Below the pieces are notes generated by a model, which saw only the letters and a program-made list of their open reading frames with translations, had not been told where the DNA came from and did no database searches. The translations under genes were made by a program, and so were the position numbers. DNA of 64,000 nt from Fluctibacter halophilus. Lineage in GTDB: Bacteria > Pseudomonadota > Gammaproteobacteria > Enterobacterales > Alteromonadaceae. The first letter of the stretch is position 1. The number at the start of each line of letters is the position of its first letter. This document shows, piece by piece, positions 9,462 through 22,126 of this stretch. The DNA lies in NCBI RefSeq assembly GCF_020687825.1, contig NZ_JAJEWP010000004.1, positions 186,001 through 250,000 of the forward strand. The letters are read 5' to 3'.

Positions 9462-9791
9462 TCAGTTACCGGTAGAAGGCTGAGAAGGCGTAGGAGTGGC
9501 CTGATCGTCAGAGCTACGGGTCAATAACTCTAATAAGTCAAGATAGTGGAACTGGTAGTTCGACGCCCGACCGGACATCCAGGATACCCAGCTGACTTCT
9601 TCTGAGGCAGCAAGGGCGCATCGGTTGGCCGGATGACTGGCAGGTAACCGGTTATCGTAAGATACCGAACCATCGCATCCACAACGGGCACTGGCATCCA
9701 GACCAGATACCTGAAAAACCAACGCTGCAGACAGCACGCCCGCGCACGCTGCTGAGCTGATGTATTTAAACGTCCTGTTCATACCATTCAT
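9462..9791 (-). CDS. Secreted hypothetical protein, 109 residues
   Basis: I do not recognise this gene. An upstream ATG at 9851 would sit before the predicted promoter (9817-9844), so the start is put at the ATG at 9791, or three codons later at 9782. The product begins MNGMNRTFKYISSAA and has a hydrophobic signal peptide or anchor (about residues 8-30). A CGC motif, two further cysteines and a Ser/Thr/Pro-rich tail follow, so a periplasmic or surface location is likely. It is the first gene of a two-gene unit with the DUF2970 gene. Confidence 0.6.
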   Translation of the reverse strand: MNGMNRTFKYISSAACAGVLSAALVFQVSGLDASARCGCDGSVSYDNRLPASHPANRCALAASEEVSWVSWMSGRASNYQFHYLDLLELLTRSSDDQATPTPSQPSTGN

Positions 9792-9816
9792 CGCTCTGTT
9801 TGAAACAATGGGAAAC

Positions 9817-9844
9817 ATTATACCGAAGTACGAAATTTCAACAA
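9817..9844 (-). promoter_or_regulatory. Sigma-70 promoter of the minus-strand hypothetical/DUF2970 unit
   Basis: Read on the minus strand, TTGTTG (9844-9839) is followed after 16 bases by a perfect TATAAT (9822-9817). Transcription would start near 9810, about 20 bases before the ATG at 9791. This supports the shorter start of the hypothetical gene. Confidence 0.55.
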
Positions 9845-9882
9845 CTGGCATTTGTCCTGAATATTGACCGACTTATCGACAC

Positions 9883-9916
9883 AAAAAAACCGCCACATCA
9901 TTGATGCAGCGGTTTT
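9883..9916 (-). terminator. Intrinsic terminator of the porin gene
   Basis: On the minus strand AAACCGC and GCGGTTT (9909-9915 and 9887-9893) form an outer stem with an inner CAT/ATG pairing, followed by seven Ts (9889-9883). It lies about 37 bases after the porin stop. The plus strand also has a short T run after the stem, so it may act in both directions. Confidence 0.8.
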
Positions 9917-9952
9917 GATAATTTGACGTTGTTCACTGCTTAACAGTGTTGA

Positions 9953-10633
9953 TTAGAAGGTAGTACCCCAGCTAACCACGAACTTGGTGTCATCATTGCC
10001 TGACTCTTCGTCGGCTTTTGACAGGCTCAATGTGAAGTCACCTTTGCTCAGGTCGATCTGGAAATGGCCATAATCAACGTCACCTACCACCGCTTCATCT
10101 ACGTCAAAGTTGTAGTAGCCATAGGTCAGTCCGAGGCTGTACTCCTCTGGCAAATCAAAACCATAACTCACGCTGTAGTACAGATCGCCTTTGCCAAAGG
10201 GCAGGTCGTCGTCAACCTGGCTGTTCGCCGTATAGGCAATCCCGAATCCAAACCCGGCATAACTGCCGTTGAAATAAATTTCACCAAAGTTGGAGTCTTC
10301 AAAACCGCTGGAAGGATACGCGTAATACACGTAGCCAACGTCATAACCAAAGTCACCTGACTCACCGGCATAACCCAGGTAGTAGTCATTCTCGGTACCT
10401 GAGCCATCCCCCCAGTTAATGCTACCAATCCAGGTGCCAGCATAGAAACCACTTTCATGAGAGTAATCAATGCCACCGGAAACCGACGGATCATCGTTGC
10501 TTTGGGTGACGCCACGCCACAGGTAGTTGCTGGTAACCCCAATATTGGCTTCAACAGCGGCCAAGACGGTTTGGCTGAAAGACAGTGCGCCTAACAATGC
10601 CACGGCAACGCTGGCTTGTTTGAACTTAGTCAT
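9953..10633 (-). CDS. TorF/Gcw_chp family putative outer-membrane porin
   Basis: The 226-residue protein has a Sec signal peptide ending VLA (about residues 1-25). The mature part opens with the family pattern ANIGVTSNYLWRGVTQS, then gives short alternating beta strands rich in Tyr, Gly and Asp and ends in phenylalanine (WGTTF), as expected of an outer-membrane barrel. This is the Gcw_chp (TIGR02001) family; the substrate is not established. From memory, family members often lie beside glnK-amtB in other proteobacteria. Here the gene stands alone but has a sigma-54-type promoter and an NtrC-like box upstream, which fits uptake of a nitrogen source. The ribosome site CGGAGA lies six bases before the ATG. 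A terminator follows. Confidence 0.85.
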   Translation of the reverse strand: MTKFKQASVAVALLGALSFSQTVLAAVEANIGVTSNYLWRGVTQSNDDPSVSGGIDYSHESGFYAGTWIGSINWGDGSGTENDYYLGYAGESGDFGYDVGYVYYAYPSSGFEDSNFGEIYFNGSYAGFGFGIAYTANSQVDDDLPFGKGDLYYSVSYGFDLPEEYSLGLTYGYYNFDVDEAVVGDVDYGHFQIDLSKGDFTLSLSKADEESGNDDTKFVVSWGTTF

Positions 10634-10717
10634 GTGTGTTCTCCGGTTATTTGTATGTATTTCAGTATGTTGTAATCGTTTTTGTTCTGTCGCTTATTAT
10701 TTTTCTGATCGATAGAA

Positions 10718-10733
10718 CGCAAGAGTGATGCCG
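10718..10733 (-). promoter_or_regulatory. Sigma-54 promoter of the porin gene
   Basis: On the minus strand, CGGCATCACTCTTGCG has GG (10732-10731) and GC (10720-10719) separated by exactly ten bases, the spacing required by sigma-54. It keeps GGCA at -24 and TTGC at -12 of the consensus TGGCAC-N5-TTGCA. Transcription would start near 10707, leaving a leader of about 75 bases. The NtrC-like box at 10852-10868 would be centred near -153. Confidence 0.62.
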
Positions 10734-10851
10734 CAAGGTACAGACACCACATAAAAAACAACAAGTGAGTATAACCAACTGTATTTAATAAAATTTTTCA
10801 CAACGACTCCGTCACCAGAAACGGACGGCTATGATCAAGATAGACCAAAAA

Positions 10852-10868
10852 TGCACCATATTGGAGCG
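10852..10868. promoter_or_regulatory. NtrC-like enhancer box upstream of the porin
   Basis: TGCACCATATTGGAGCG has one perfect NtrC half-site (TGCAC) and one degenerate half (GAGCG for GTGCA) at the correct 17-base width. It closely resembles the known NtrC sites of E. coli glnA (the ATATTGG core is shared). It lies about 150 bases upstream of the sigma-54 promoter start, a usual enhancer distance. It is also about 100 bases from rpe, which lacks a sigma-54 signature. The 332-base intergenic region holds no other gene. Confidence 0.5.
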
Positions 10869-10965
10869 AAAGCCCCAATTTAGGGCGATGTATTGACCAC
10901 TGCGCGCTTTTTACCCGCGCTAAAATTCGGTACATTATGAGGCTTAACAGCCTCCAGGAGATACC

Positions 10966-11655
10966 ATGCAACCCTTTCTCATCGCACCGTCCATTTTATC
11001 CGCCGATTTCGCGCGCCTGGGTGAAGAAGTAGACAACGTACTCAAGGCGGGTGCCGATGTGGTGCATTTTGATGTCATGGACAATCACTATGTACCCAAC
11101 CTGACCTTCGGTCCGATGATTTGTGAGGCGTTGCGGAATCACGGCGTGACTGCTGATATCGACGTACATCTGATGGTCAGCCCGGTGGATAGCATGATTG
11201 AAGCCTTTGCTAAGGCAGGCGCCAGTTACATCAGCTTTCACCCGGAGGCCAGCCAACATGTCGATCGAAGTTTACAACTGATCAAGCAAGCCGGCTGCAA
11301 AGCAGGTCTGGTGCTTAACCCCGCCACACCGCTTCATTATCTTGATCATGTCATGGACACTCTGGACCACATTCTGGTAATGTCCGTCAACCCGGGATTT
11401 GGCGGGCAAGCCTTTATTCCTCATACGCTCGACAAGCTTCGCCAGGTTAAGGCCCGGATCAACGACAGCGGCCGGGCAATCCGTTTGGAAATTGACGGTG
11501 GCGTAAAAGTCGATAATATTCGCGCCATCGCAGAAGCCGGCGCGGACATGTTTGTGGCCGGTTCAGCCATTTTTGGTCAGGACAATTACGCCGACGTGAT
11601 CCAAGCCATGCGTGATGAGCTTGCCAGCGCACAGTTGCCCTCCACCGACCTTTGA
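10966..11655 (+). CDS. rpe: Ribulose-phosphate 3-epimerase
   Basis: Rpe interconverts ribulose-5-phosphate and xylulose-5-phosphate in the pentose phosphate pathway. The 229-residue TIM barrel has the expected blocks: [14 protein letters not shown] at the start, [17 protein letters not shown] (metal-binding His and Asp), [16 protein letters not shown] (phosphate loop) and EIDGGVK near the end. A strong CAGGAGA lies before the ATG. In E. coli rpe is followed by gph and then trpS; here trpS follows directly after 30 bases. Confidence 0.97.
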   Translation: MQPFLIAPSILSADFARLGEEVDNVLKAGADVVHFDVMDNHYVPNLTFGPMICEALRNHGVTADIDVHLMVSPVDSMIEAFAKAGASYISFHPEASQHVDRSLQLIKQAGCKAGLVLNPATPLHYLDHVMDTLDHILVMSVNPGFGGQAFIPHTLDKLRQVKARINDSGRAIRLEIDGGVKVDNIRAIAEAGADMFVAGSAIFGQDNYADVIQAMRDELASAQLPSTDL

Positions 11656-11685
11656 TTAACACAGCCAACAGATAAGATACGCATC

Positions 11686-12693
11686 ATGAACAACAAACCT
11701 ATCGTGCTGAGCGGATGCCAGCCTTCCGGACAATTGACCCTTGGAAATTACATGGGGGCATTACGTCAATGGGTGAATATGCAACAAGACCATGATTGCC
11801 TGTACATGTTGGTTGATTTGCATGCTATCACCGTGCGTCAGGATCCGAAGGCGTTATATGAAGCCTGCCTCGACGGGTTAGCCTTGTATGTGGCCTGTGG
11901 CATTGATCCCGAGCAGAGCACCATTTTCATTCAGTCACACGTGCCAGAACACGCCCAGCTGGCGTGGATCATGAACTGTTACACCCAGATGGGTGAGCTA
12001 AACCGCATGACCCAGTTCAAAGACAAATCGGCCAAGAATGTCACCAACATCAACGTTGGCTTGTACTCCTACCCGGCGCTACAGGCAGCAGATATTCTGT
12101 TGTATCAGGCCAACAAAGTGCCCGTGGGTGAAGATCAGAAACAGCACCTGGAATTAACCCGTGACATTGCAACCCGGTTCAATAATTTGTACGGCGATGT
12201 GTTCACTCTGCCCGACCCCTACATCCCGGAGTTCGGTGCACGCATCATGAGCCTTCAGGAACCTGACAAGAAAATGTCCAAGTCGGACACCAACCCGAAC
12301 AACTTCGTCGGGCTGTTGGAAGAGCCAAAGAAGGTGGCCAAAAAGATCAAACGGGCGGTAACCGATTCCGATGAACAGGCGCGTATCTATTTTAATCCGC
12401 AGGAAAAACCCGGTGTATCTAACCTGCTGACTCTGCTCAGTTGTGCAACCGGCAAAACGGTTGAGCAATTGGTGCCGGAATATGAAGACAAGATGTACGG
12501 ACACCTGAAGACCGATGTTGCCGATGCGGTTGTTGCCTTGCTGGAGCCGATCCAGCAACGCTACCATGCGCTTCGCAGTGACCGCGCCGCGCTGGATATG
12601 ATCATGCGTGATGGCGCAGAAAAGGCCAGTGAGCGGGCGGCAAAAACCTTGGCCAACGCTTATCAAGCAGTGGGCTTTATTCCAAAGCCCTGA
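11686..12693 (+). CDS. trpS: Tryptophanyl-tRNA synthetase
   Basis: TrpS charges tRNA-Trp. It is a class I synthetase of 335 residues with the HIGH-type motif in [13 protein letters not shown] near the N-terminus (TLGN) and a perfect KMSKS at about residues 197-201, followed by an alpha-helical anticodon domain. The distance between motifs and the total length are standard. It follows rpe and precedes pabA by 34 bases, probably as part of one transcript since no terminator is visible between them. Confidence 0.97.
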   Translation: MNNKPIVLSGCQPSGQLTLGNYMGALRQWVNMQQDHDCLYMLVDLHAITVRQDPKALYEACLDGLALYVACGIDPEQSTIFIQSHVPEHAQLAWIMNCYTQMGELNRMTQFKDKSAKNVTNINVGLYSYPALQAADILLYQANKVPVGEDQKQHLELTRDIATRFNNLYGDVFTLPDPYIPEFGARIMSLQEPDKKMSKSDTNPNNFVGLLEEPKKVAKKIKRAVTDSDEQARIYFNPQEKPGVSNLLTLLSCATGKTVEQLVPEYEDKMYGHLKTDVADAVVALLEPIQQRYHALRSDRAALDMIMRDGAEKASERAAKTLANAYQAVGFIPKP

Positions 12694-12727
12694 TGCACAG
12701 CACCCGGCATAGCAACAACACACAGAC

Positions 12728-13309
12728 ATGTTACTGCTGATCGACAATTACGATTCGTTCACCCACAACCTGTCGCGCTACTTTCAGGAGTTGGGTGAAC
12801 AGGTCGTGGTGGTGCGCAACGATGAACTCGACTGCCGGGACATCGCGCGTATGGCACCGAAACGTCTGGTGTTTTCGCCCGGTCCGGGTAACCCCGATCA
12901 AGCCGGCGTCACACTGGCAGCGATTGAAACCTTTGCCGGACAGATCCCGATGTTGGGGGTGTGTCTGGGCCATCAGGCCATCGGACAGGTATTCGGCGCT
13001 GACGTGGTACAGGCTCAGAACATTAAGCACGGTAAAACATCCAACGTGCTGCATGATGGCAGTCAGTTGTTTGAGGGGGTGCCCAGTCCATTTGTCGCCA
13101 CCCGCTACCATTCCCTGCTACTGGACAATCGCTCGGTGTCGGCGGACTTCGCGGTAACCGCTTGGTGTGAGGAGGAGGGCAGTCTGGAAATCATGGCCAT
13201 CGAGCATCAACGTCTGCCAATCATGGGCGTACAATTTCATCCGGAGTCGGTGCTGACCGTCTGTGGCCATCAGATACTGGCAAATTTTTTGGCCGCCAGC
13301 GCCGAATAA
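12728..13309 (+). CDS. pabA: Aminodeoxychorismate/anthranilate synthase glutaminase subunit
   Basis: The protein (193 residues) is a class I glutamine amidotransferase that supplies ammonia to chorismate-using partners for folate (PabB) or tryptophan (TrpE) synthesis. The oxyanion-loop GPGN, nucleophile Cys79 in GVCLGHQAIG, and the His171/Glu173 pair in GVQFHPES are all present. Its position upstream of an argD/astC-type aminotransferase and away from trp genes matches E. coli pabA, hence the symbol; many genomes use one subunit for both pathways and trpG remains possible. The start ATG has only a weak ribosome site. Confidence 0.85.
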   Translation: MLLLIDNYDSFTHNLSRYFQELGEQVVVVRNDELDCRDIARMAPKRLVFSPGPGNPDQAGVTLAAIETFAGQIPMLGVCLGHQAIGQVFGADVVQAQNIKHGKTSNVLHDGSQLFEGVPSPFVATRYHSLLLDNRSVSADFAVTAWCEEEGSLEIMAIEHQRLPIMGVQFHPESVLTVCGHQILANFLAASAE

Positions 13310-13369
13310 TCCGACAACCACACAATAATACGTCGAAATATTGGCACTGCCCCTGTTCACAGCAGCAAG

Positions 13370-13397
13370 TTGCGGTAACATAGGCCAAGATTATAAC
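13370..13397 (+). promoter_or_regulatory. Possible promoter of the HDOD gene
   Basis: TTGCGG (13370-13375) lies 16 bases before TATAAC (13392-13397). Transcription would begin near 13404, between the pabA stop and the ATG at 13422, so it also argues for that start rather than the in-frame codon at 13341. Confidence 0.4.
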
Positions 13398-13421
13398 AAT
13401 AATGTGCGCAGACAGACCTGC

Positions 13422-14585
13422 ATGACAGATTCTTACACTATTCAACAGCGCGTGGAACAACGCTGCAATATTCTACTGACCGGTCTGGGCAATGTTCAGA
13501 AAGTGCTCGGTGTGGATGTCGAAGGCGTGCTTCGCAAAGAAGACTCAGAGCAGTTTGACGCCCGTCGCCAACTGTTACGGGTAGAAAAGCAGGCAATCCG
13601 CGACAAAGAACTGAACGAGAAATCCGAACAGAGTTACGTGGACAGCATCCGCGATATGGTGCATGAGAATTTGCTCGAGCAATTCAAAGAACGCCTGCAA
13701 GACAAAGACACCATCTTCTACAAAATCCTCGGTTACGATGACGGCCTGACCGCACTCCTTGATGCCCTTACCGTACGAGCCAGTTCCATATCCAAGATAG
13801 AACCACTGGCCGCGGAAGTCCCTTGGCTGTACGACGATTTAATCAAGATGATCAACCAGCCTAAATACCGCAAAACCGACGCCCGCGGAAAAGTGGTGAC
13901 GGTCGAGAGCCTGCGCGTTGCCCTTAGCTTTCTGGGCATGGAAAACCTCAAGCTGGTGGTCCCGGCGATGGCATTTAGGCGTTGGATCCCACAAATCACC
14001 GATCCGTATCCTGACATTAAATCCCGTTTGTGGGAATGTGCACTGGCCACCGCATTGTCATGCCGTAAGATTGCTGAACACAGCAAAGTTGATCCCGGAC
14101 AGGCCTTTACGCTGGGATTGTTTCATGAACTGGGTAAGCTGGTGGTCACCCGGTTGTATTTTCGTCTGTTCGATGAAGTTCAGCGTGCCGCGCTGATCGA
14201 AGCACACAATGACCGCAAGCGTGAAGAACACACGGCGCTGACTAAAATCGAGCCCAGCGCCGACTACCTGATTTTCCTGCTTGAATCTTTTGCCGCACAA
14301 ATCAGCGCAGAACTGATCACGCGGATGGGCTTCAAGCGGCTGTTTATCGCCACCGCGATTCACGAGTACGCCGAGCGTAAACCGCTAGCCCAATGCTCGC
14401 CGATGGCCAGAGTGCTGCATCAGGGCATCGCATATGCCCGCTATCGCATCCTCAAAGGTCACAAGCTGATCACCATGGACGAAGCCAAAGAATACCTGCG
14501 CGAAGTGGCCATGCCCTCCGGTGCACTCAGTGCATTAAAGGCCACCGATCTGCGCAGTCTGAACCTGACGTTCGATGAAAATTGA
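13422..14585 (+). CDS. HDOD-domain signalling protein
   Basis: The 387-residue product has a helical, charged N-terminal region (about 1-120, coiled-coil-like around ELNEKSEQSYVD) and an HDOD domain (about 120-330). The HDOD region shows the segment VTVESLRVALSFLGMENLKL before the helices that carry degenerate HD residues (TLGLFHELGKLV). HDOD proteins are non-catalytic HD relatives that act in signalling or stress pathways; the target here is unknown. A longer reading frame from 13341 is rejected because a promoter-like sequence falls inside it. The gene sits between pabA and astC, and I see no partner gene. Confidence 0.8.
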   Translation: MTDSYTIQQRVEQRCNILLTGLGNVQKVLGVDVEGVLRKEDSEQFDARRQLLRVEKQAIRDKELNEKSEQSYVDSIRDMVHENLLEQFKERLQDKDTIFYKILGYDDGLTALLDALTVRASSISKIEPLAAEVPWLYDDLIKMINQPKYRKTDARGKVVTVESLRVALSFLGMENLKLVVPAMAFRRWIPQITDPYPDIKSRLWECALATALSCRKIAEHSKVDPGQAFTLGLFHELGKLVVTRLYFRLFDEVQRAALIEAHNDRKREEHTALTKIEPSADYLIFLLESFAAQISAELITRMGFKRLFIATAIHEYAERKPLAQCSPMARVLHQGIAYARYRILKGHKLITMDEAKEYLREVAMPSGALSALKATDLRSLNLTFDEN

Positions 14586-14638
14586 CCCGTTTTCGTGACA
14601 GATAGTCTCCCTGCGCGCAATTTTTTTTCACATATTCA

Positions 14639-14655
14639 TGCAGGCCCAGCGTGCT
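14639..14655. promoter_or_regulatory. Candidate NtrC box in the astC upstream region
   Basis: The 383 bases between the HDOD gene and astC hold no gene. TGCAG-N7-GTGCT here matches the NtrC consensus TGCAC-N7-GTGCA at eight of ten fixed positions. Two GG-N10-GC sequences of sigma-54 type follow at 14682-14695 and 14836-14849, both with poor flanking matches. Several ATTCA half-sites (for example near 14634, 14709 and 14728) could be pieces of ArgR operators. A CTTGAA-N10-TTCAAG inverted repeat lies at 14761-14782. None of these is convincing alone; E. coli astC is known to use NtrC, sigma-54 and ArgR. Confidence 0.28.
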
Positions 14656-14830
14656 AAACAGGCATTCGCCAACAACACCGCTGGTCGCCGCATAGCACCG
14701 ACTGTTTCTGCATTCACCGGTTTAGCCACCGGATAGTTATTCACTTATCCTGCAACTTTACTTGAAGCCCTTTAAATTCAAGGGTTAGCGCTGTTTAAAC
14801 TGAAGACAAATCATCCAATTTCTGGAATAA

Positions 14831-16174
<1,344 letters not shown>

Positions 16175-16204
16175 TTTGCAGCCCCTGACAGAGAGTAAGC
16201 GAGT

Positions 16205-18729
<2,525 letters not shown>

Positions 18730-18742
18730 GCCGTAAACATTA

Positions 18743-18766
18743 CCTGCCAGCTTGCGGGCTGGCAGG
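18743..18766. other. Strong hairpin after astD
   Basis: CCTGCCAGC (18743-18751) pairs perfectly with GCTGGCAGG (18758-18766) around a six-base loop, 13 bases after the astD stop. The next T run (18784-18790) begins 17 bases after the stem, too far for a standard terminator. It may protect the mRNA 3' end, end transcription by another route, or separate astD from the next gene, which has its own promoter. Confidence 0.6.
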
Positions 18767-18778
18767 CATGTATAATAG

Positions 18779-18809
18779 TTGTTCTTTTTTTGCGCAATTC
18801 CGATATAAT
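18779..18809 (+). promoter_or_regulatory. Promoter of the DUF1338 gene
   Basis: A perfect TATAAT (18804-18809) is followed by the GC-rich discriminator GCGCGCC, with TTGTTC (18779-18784) 19 bases upstream. A second TATAAT at 18771 lies just after the hairpin but has no good -35. Transcription would start near 18816, 40 bases before the ATG at 18856. So the DUF1338 gene can be expressed apart from the ast genes. Confidence 0.5.
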
Positions 18810-18855
18810 GCGCGCCGAATTTTTCCCAAGTTCCCTACATGCATTGAGAGGTCGC

Positions 18856-19665
18856 ATGCACACTAATATCGAAACCCTGTTTGCCAATTTGTGGCAAGAC
18901 TACCTGGCGATCACCCCTTCTGCGAAAAAAGTCCATGATTTGCTGGGCGGTGAAAACGGTACTGCTGAACTGATCAATGATCACGTTGCGTTCCGTACAT
19001 TTAACATCGACAAAATCAACCTCGACAAACTGGCTGCGCACTTCCTGTCGCTCGGTTATGAAGAGAAAGGACAGTACACCTTCGAGCAGAAGAAGCTCAA
19101 AGCCAAGCACTTCGAACACGCTGATACCACTAAACCCAAAGTGTTCATCAGTGAATTGCTGGTCGAAGAATTTTCTGAGGAAGTGCAGGCTATCATTCAC
19201 AAAATGGTTGCCAACATCGCCGAGGACGCTGCTACTCACAGTGACTTCCTGTACTCTGGTACCCACTGGCAGGTGACGTCAGAAGAATATGAAACCCTGC
19301 TGGAAGCGTCTGAATACGCGGCGTGGATGTCGGCATGGGGCTTCCGTGCCAACCACTTCACCGTCAGTGTTAATCATCTGGAGCATTACCAGGTATTGGC
19401 CGACGTCAATGCCAAGCTGAAAGATGCCGGTTTTGTATTGAACACTTCCGGTGGCGAAATCAAAGGTGGCTCAGAAGTTCACCTGGCGCAATCTTCCACC
19501 ATGGCTGACAAGATTGAAGTGCAGTTTGCAGACACCAAGAAGCAAATCCCAAGCTGCTTCTATGAGTTTGCCCAACGCTTCCAGTTGCCTGATGGCGAAT
19601 TGTACCAAGGCTTTGTTGCTGCTTCCGCAGACAAGATTTTCGAAAGCACCAACGCCAAAGGTTAA
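18856..19665 (+). CDS. DUF1338 protein, 2-oxoadipate dioxygenase-like
   Basis: The 269-residue protein belongs to DUF1338, whose characterised member HglS is an Fe(II)-dependent 2-oxoadipate dioxygenase/decarboxylase of lysine catabolism with a vicinal-oxygen-chelate fold. The expected HxxxR pair is visible (His43 and Arg47 in NDHVAFRTF). A second histidine is at 167 (RANHFTVSV) and a late glutamate at 237 (CFYEFAQRF); these are the likely metal ligands. At 269 residues it is much shorter than HglS (about 460), so the substrate may differ. The ATG at 18856 is chosen for GAGAGG upstream. It directly follows astD, suggesting a link to amino-acid breakdown, but has its own promoter and a terminator after it. 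Confidence 0.8.
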   Translation: MHTNIETLFANLWQDYLAITPSAKKVHDLLGGENGTAELINDHVAFRTFNIDKINLDKLAAHFLSLGYEEKGQYTFEQKKLKAKHFEHADTTKPKVFISELLVEEFSEEVQAIIHKMVANIAEDAATHSDFLYSGTHWQVTSEEYETLLEASEYAAWMSAWGFRANHFTVSVNHLEHYQVLADVNAKLKDAGFVLNTSGGEIKGGSEVHLAQSSTMADKIEVQFADTKKQIPSCFYEFAQRFQLPDGELYQGFVAASADKIFESTNAKG

Positions 19666-19688
19666 GCGATACACCGCTGAACACGATC

Positions 19689-19718
19689 AAAAAAGCCGGC
19701 TTAATAGCCGGCTTTTTT
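19689..19718. terminator. Bidirectional terminator between the DUF1338 gene and parC
   Basis: AAAAAAGCCGGC and GCCGGCTTTTTT form a perfect stem around TTAATA, giving a T run on both strands. It serves the plus-strand DUF1338 gene (stop at 19665) and the minus-strand parC (stop at 19744). Confidence 0.92.
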
Positions 19719-19743
19719 AATCCCTTGAGAAATCACTACCCGA

Positions 19744-22041
19744 TTACTGTTCGCTGTCCTGGCTCTCTTCAGCGACCGCATCGGGTTGCGCAGTGACCAC
19801 TTCGACACTGTCTACCCGCTGCAGTCCCCGGGGCAGTTTATTCCCGCGCCGACCGCGCTCACCTTGATAGTGTTGTAAGTCAGCGGCACTGAGGGTCATA
19901 CTGCGTTTGCCTGCCATGACTTTAACATCGGCGCCTTCCGGCACCACCGCAATGACTTTGACATACTCTTCCCGACTCTTGGCCTTGGCACCGGGTATGT
20001 TGATGATCTTGTTGCCTTTACCTTTACCGAGACTGGGCAGATCACGCAACGGGAACAACAGCATGCGCCCCTCATTGGAAATCGCCATACACCAGTCGTT
20101 TTGCAAATCGTTGACCGGTACTGGTTTCAGCACTTTTGCGGCGGTCGGCAATGACAAATAGGCCTTACCCGCTTTGTTCTTACTGATCATATCGGCGAAC
20201 GTCCCAACGAACCCATAACCCGCATCTGAGGTCACCAGGAAGCGTTGATCATCCTTGCCCATGATCACATGCTGGAATAGTTCGCCGCCCACGATGTTAA
20301 AGCGACCTGTCAGGGGTTCACCCTGACTGCGGGCAGAAGGCAAACTGTGCGCATCACAGGAAAACGCGCGGCCGGAGCTGTCCATGAACACCACTGGCTG
20401 GTTACTGCGTCCTTTACCACTGTCCAGATACGCGTCACCGGCTTTATAGCTGAGTCCCGGCGCATCGACATCATGTCCCTTGGCACATCGGGCCCAACCT
20501 TTTTCGGACAGAACAACGGTTACGGCTTCTGAAGGCACCAGTTCTTTTTCTGACAACGCTTTTGCTTCACTGCGCTCCACCAGCGGCGAACGCCGGTCGT
20601 CACCGTATTTTTCAGCATCCGACAGAATTTCTTTTTTGATCAGGGTTTTCAGACGACGGTCTGAACCGAGTAAGGCCTGTAATTCATCACGCTCAGCAGA
20701 TAGCTCGTCCTGCTCACCGCGGATCTTCATCTCTTCGAGCTTGGCTAAGTGACGTAACTTCAGTTCCAGGATCGCCTCGGCCTGCTTATCCGACAGTCCG
20801 AAACGACGCATGAGTTCCTGCTTAGGCTCATCTTCGTGCCGGATGATGTGGATCACTTCGTCGATATTCAGAAAAGCAATCATCAGACCTTCGAGGATGT
20901 GCAAACGGGCCAGCACTTTTTCGAGGCGATGAGATAAACGGCGTACAACGGTGTCTTTGCGGAAGCGCAGCCACTCCGTCAGGATGCTACGCAGATCTTT
21001 TACCTGCGGGCGACCATCCAGGCCAATCATATTGATATTGACCCGGTAGTTTTTCTCCAGATCGGTGGTGGCGAACAAGTGTTGCATCAGTTGTTCCACA
21101 TCCACCCGGTTGGAGCGGGGCGTGATCACCAGGCGGGTGGGGTTTTCATGATCTGATTCGTCGCGCAAATCGCTGACCATCGGTAGCTTTTTGCTTTGCA
21201 TTTGTGCCGCAATTTGCTCCAACACCTTGGCACCAGAGGCCTGATGTGGCAGCGCGGTGATCACAACCTCACCACCTTCTTCACTGTACAAGGCGCGCAT
21301 TTTGATGCTACCACGACCGGTTTCATACAATTTCTGAATGTCTTCCCGCGGGGTAATGATTTCCGCTTCGGTAGGATAATCAGGGCCCTGTACGTGGACC
21401 AGTAGATCGCTCAGTTCAGCTTTGCTGTTGTCCAGCAACGTGGCACATGCCTGTGCCAACTCCCGGGCGTTATGGGGCGGGATGTCGGTCGCCATCCCCA
21501 CGGCAATACCCGTGACGCCATTGAGCAGGATATGCGGCAATCGTGCAGGCAGCACTTTAGGCTCCTGCAAGGTTCCGTCAAAGTTTGGCTGCCAATCTAC
21601 GGTACCCTGACCCAGCTCATTGAGCAGCACTTCACTGAACCGTGACAAGCGCGCTTCGGTGTAACGCATGGCGGCGAAGGATTTCGGATCATCCGGCGCG
21701 CCCCAGTTGCCCTGCCCATCCACCAGCGGATAGCGATAAGAAAACGGCTGTGCCATCAGTACCATGGCTTCGTAACACGCAGAGTCGCCGTGGGGGTGAA
21801 ACTTACCTAACACGTCACCCACCGTACGGGCCGACTTCTTGTACTTTGCGTTAGCGCTCAGGCCCAGGTCTGACATGGCATAAACGATTCGCCGCTGCAC
21901 AGGTTTCAGGCCATCGCCAATGTGTGGCAAGGCACGATCCATGATCACATACATGGAATAATTGAGGTAGGCGTCCTCGGTGAAGCGGCGGAGGGGAAGC
22001 TGTTCCACCCCGTCGGAAGAAATACTGATATCGTCGCTCAT
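19744..22041 (-). CDS. parC: DNA topoisomerase IV subunit A
   Basis: ParC is the DNA-cleaving subunit of topoisomerase IV, which unlinks daughter chromosomes. The 765-residue protein follows E. coli ParC throughout: [14 protein letters not shown], the catalytic Tyr127 (E. coli Tyr120) in [11 protein letters not shown], and a C-terminal beta-pinwheel. The quinolone-resistance positions equivalent to E. coli Ser80 and Glu84 are Ser87 and Glu91, the unmutated residues. parE is not adjacent; the next upstream gene on the same strand is a sugar dehydrogenase about 85 bases away. Confidence 0.97.
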   Translation of the reverse strand: MSDDISISSDGVEQLPLRRFTEDAYLNYSMYVIMDRALPHIGDGLKPVQRRIVYAMSDLGLSANAKYKKSARTVGDVLGKFHPHGDSACYEAMVLMAQPFSYRYPLVDGQGNWGAPDDPKSFAAMRYTEARLSRFSEVLLNELGQGTVDWQPNFDGTLQEPKVLPARLPHILLNGVTGIAVGMATDIPPHNARELAQACATLLDNSKAELSDLLVHVQGPDYPTEAEIITPREDIQKLYETGRGSIKMRALYSEEGGEVVITALPHQASGAKVLEQIAAQMQSKKLPMVSDLRDESDHENPTRLVITPRSNRVDVEQLMQHLFATTDLEKNYRVNINMIGLDGRPQVKDLRSILTEWLRFRKDTVVRRLSHRLEKVLARLHILEGLMIAFLNIDEVIHIIRHEDEPKQELMRRFGLSDKQAEAILELKLRHLAKLEEMKIRGEQDELSAERDELQALLGSDRRLKTLIKKEILSDAEKYGDDRRSPLVERSEAKALSEKELVPSEAVTVVLSEKGWARCAKGHDVDAPGLSYKAGDAYLDSGKGRSNQPVVFMDSSGRAFSCDAHSLPSARSQGEPLTGRFNIVGGELFQHVIMGKDDQRFLVTSDAGYGFVGTFADMISKNKAGKAYLSLPTAAKVLKPVPVNDLQNDWCMAISNEGRMLLFPLRDLPSLGKGKGNKIINIPGAKAKSREEYVKVIAVVPEGADVKVMAGKRSMTLSAADLQHYQGERGRRGNKLPRGLQRVDSVEVVTAQPDAVAEESQDSEQ

Positions 22042-22126
22042 AGTCGTATCACTGCTACTGCTTTATTGTGGTTGTTGTCAGCATAGGTGTGCCCCGCATT
22101 ACCGGGGCGCCTGGAGTCTTTCAATG

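Noticed and set aside
14677-14696. Sigma-54 promoter at TGGTCGCCGCATAGCA before astC
   Set aside because: The GG-N10-GC spacing is right, but the flanking bases match poorly and it would leave a leader of about 260 bases; kept only as a weak alternative in the astC region note.
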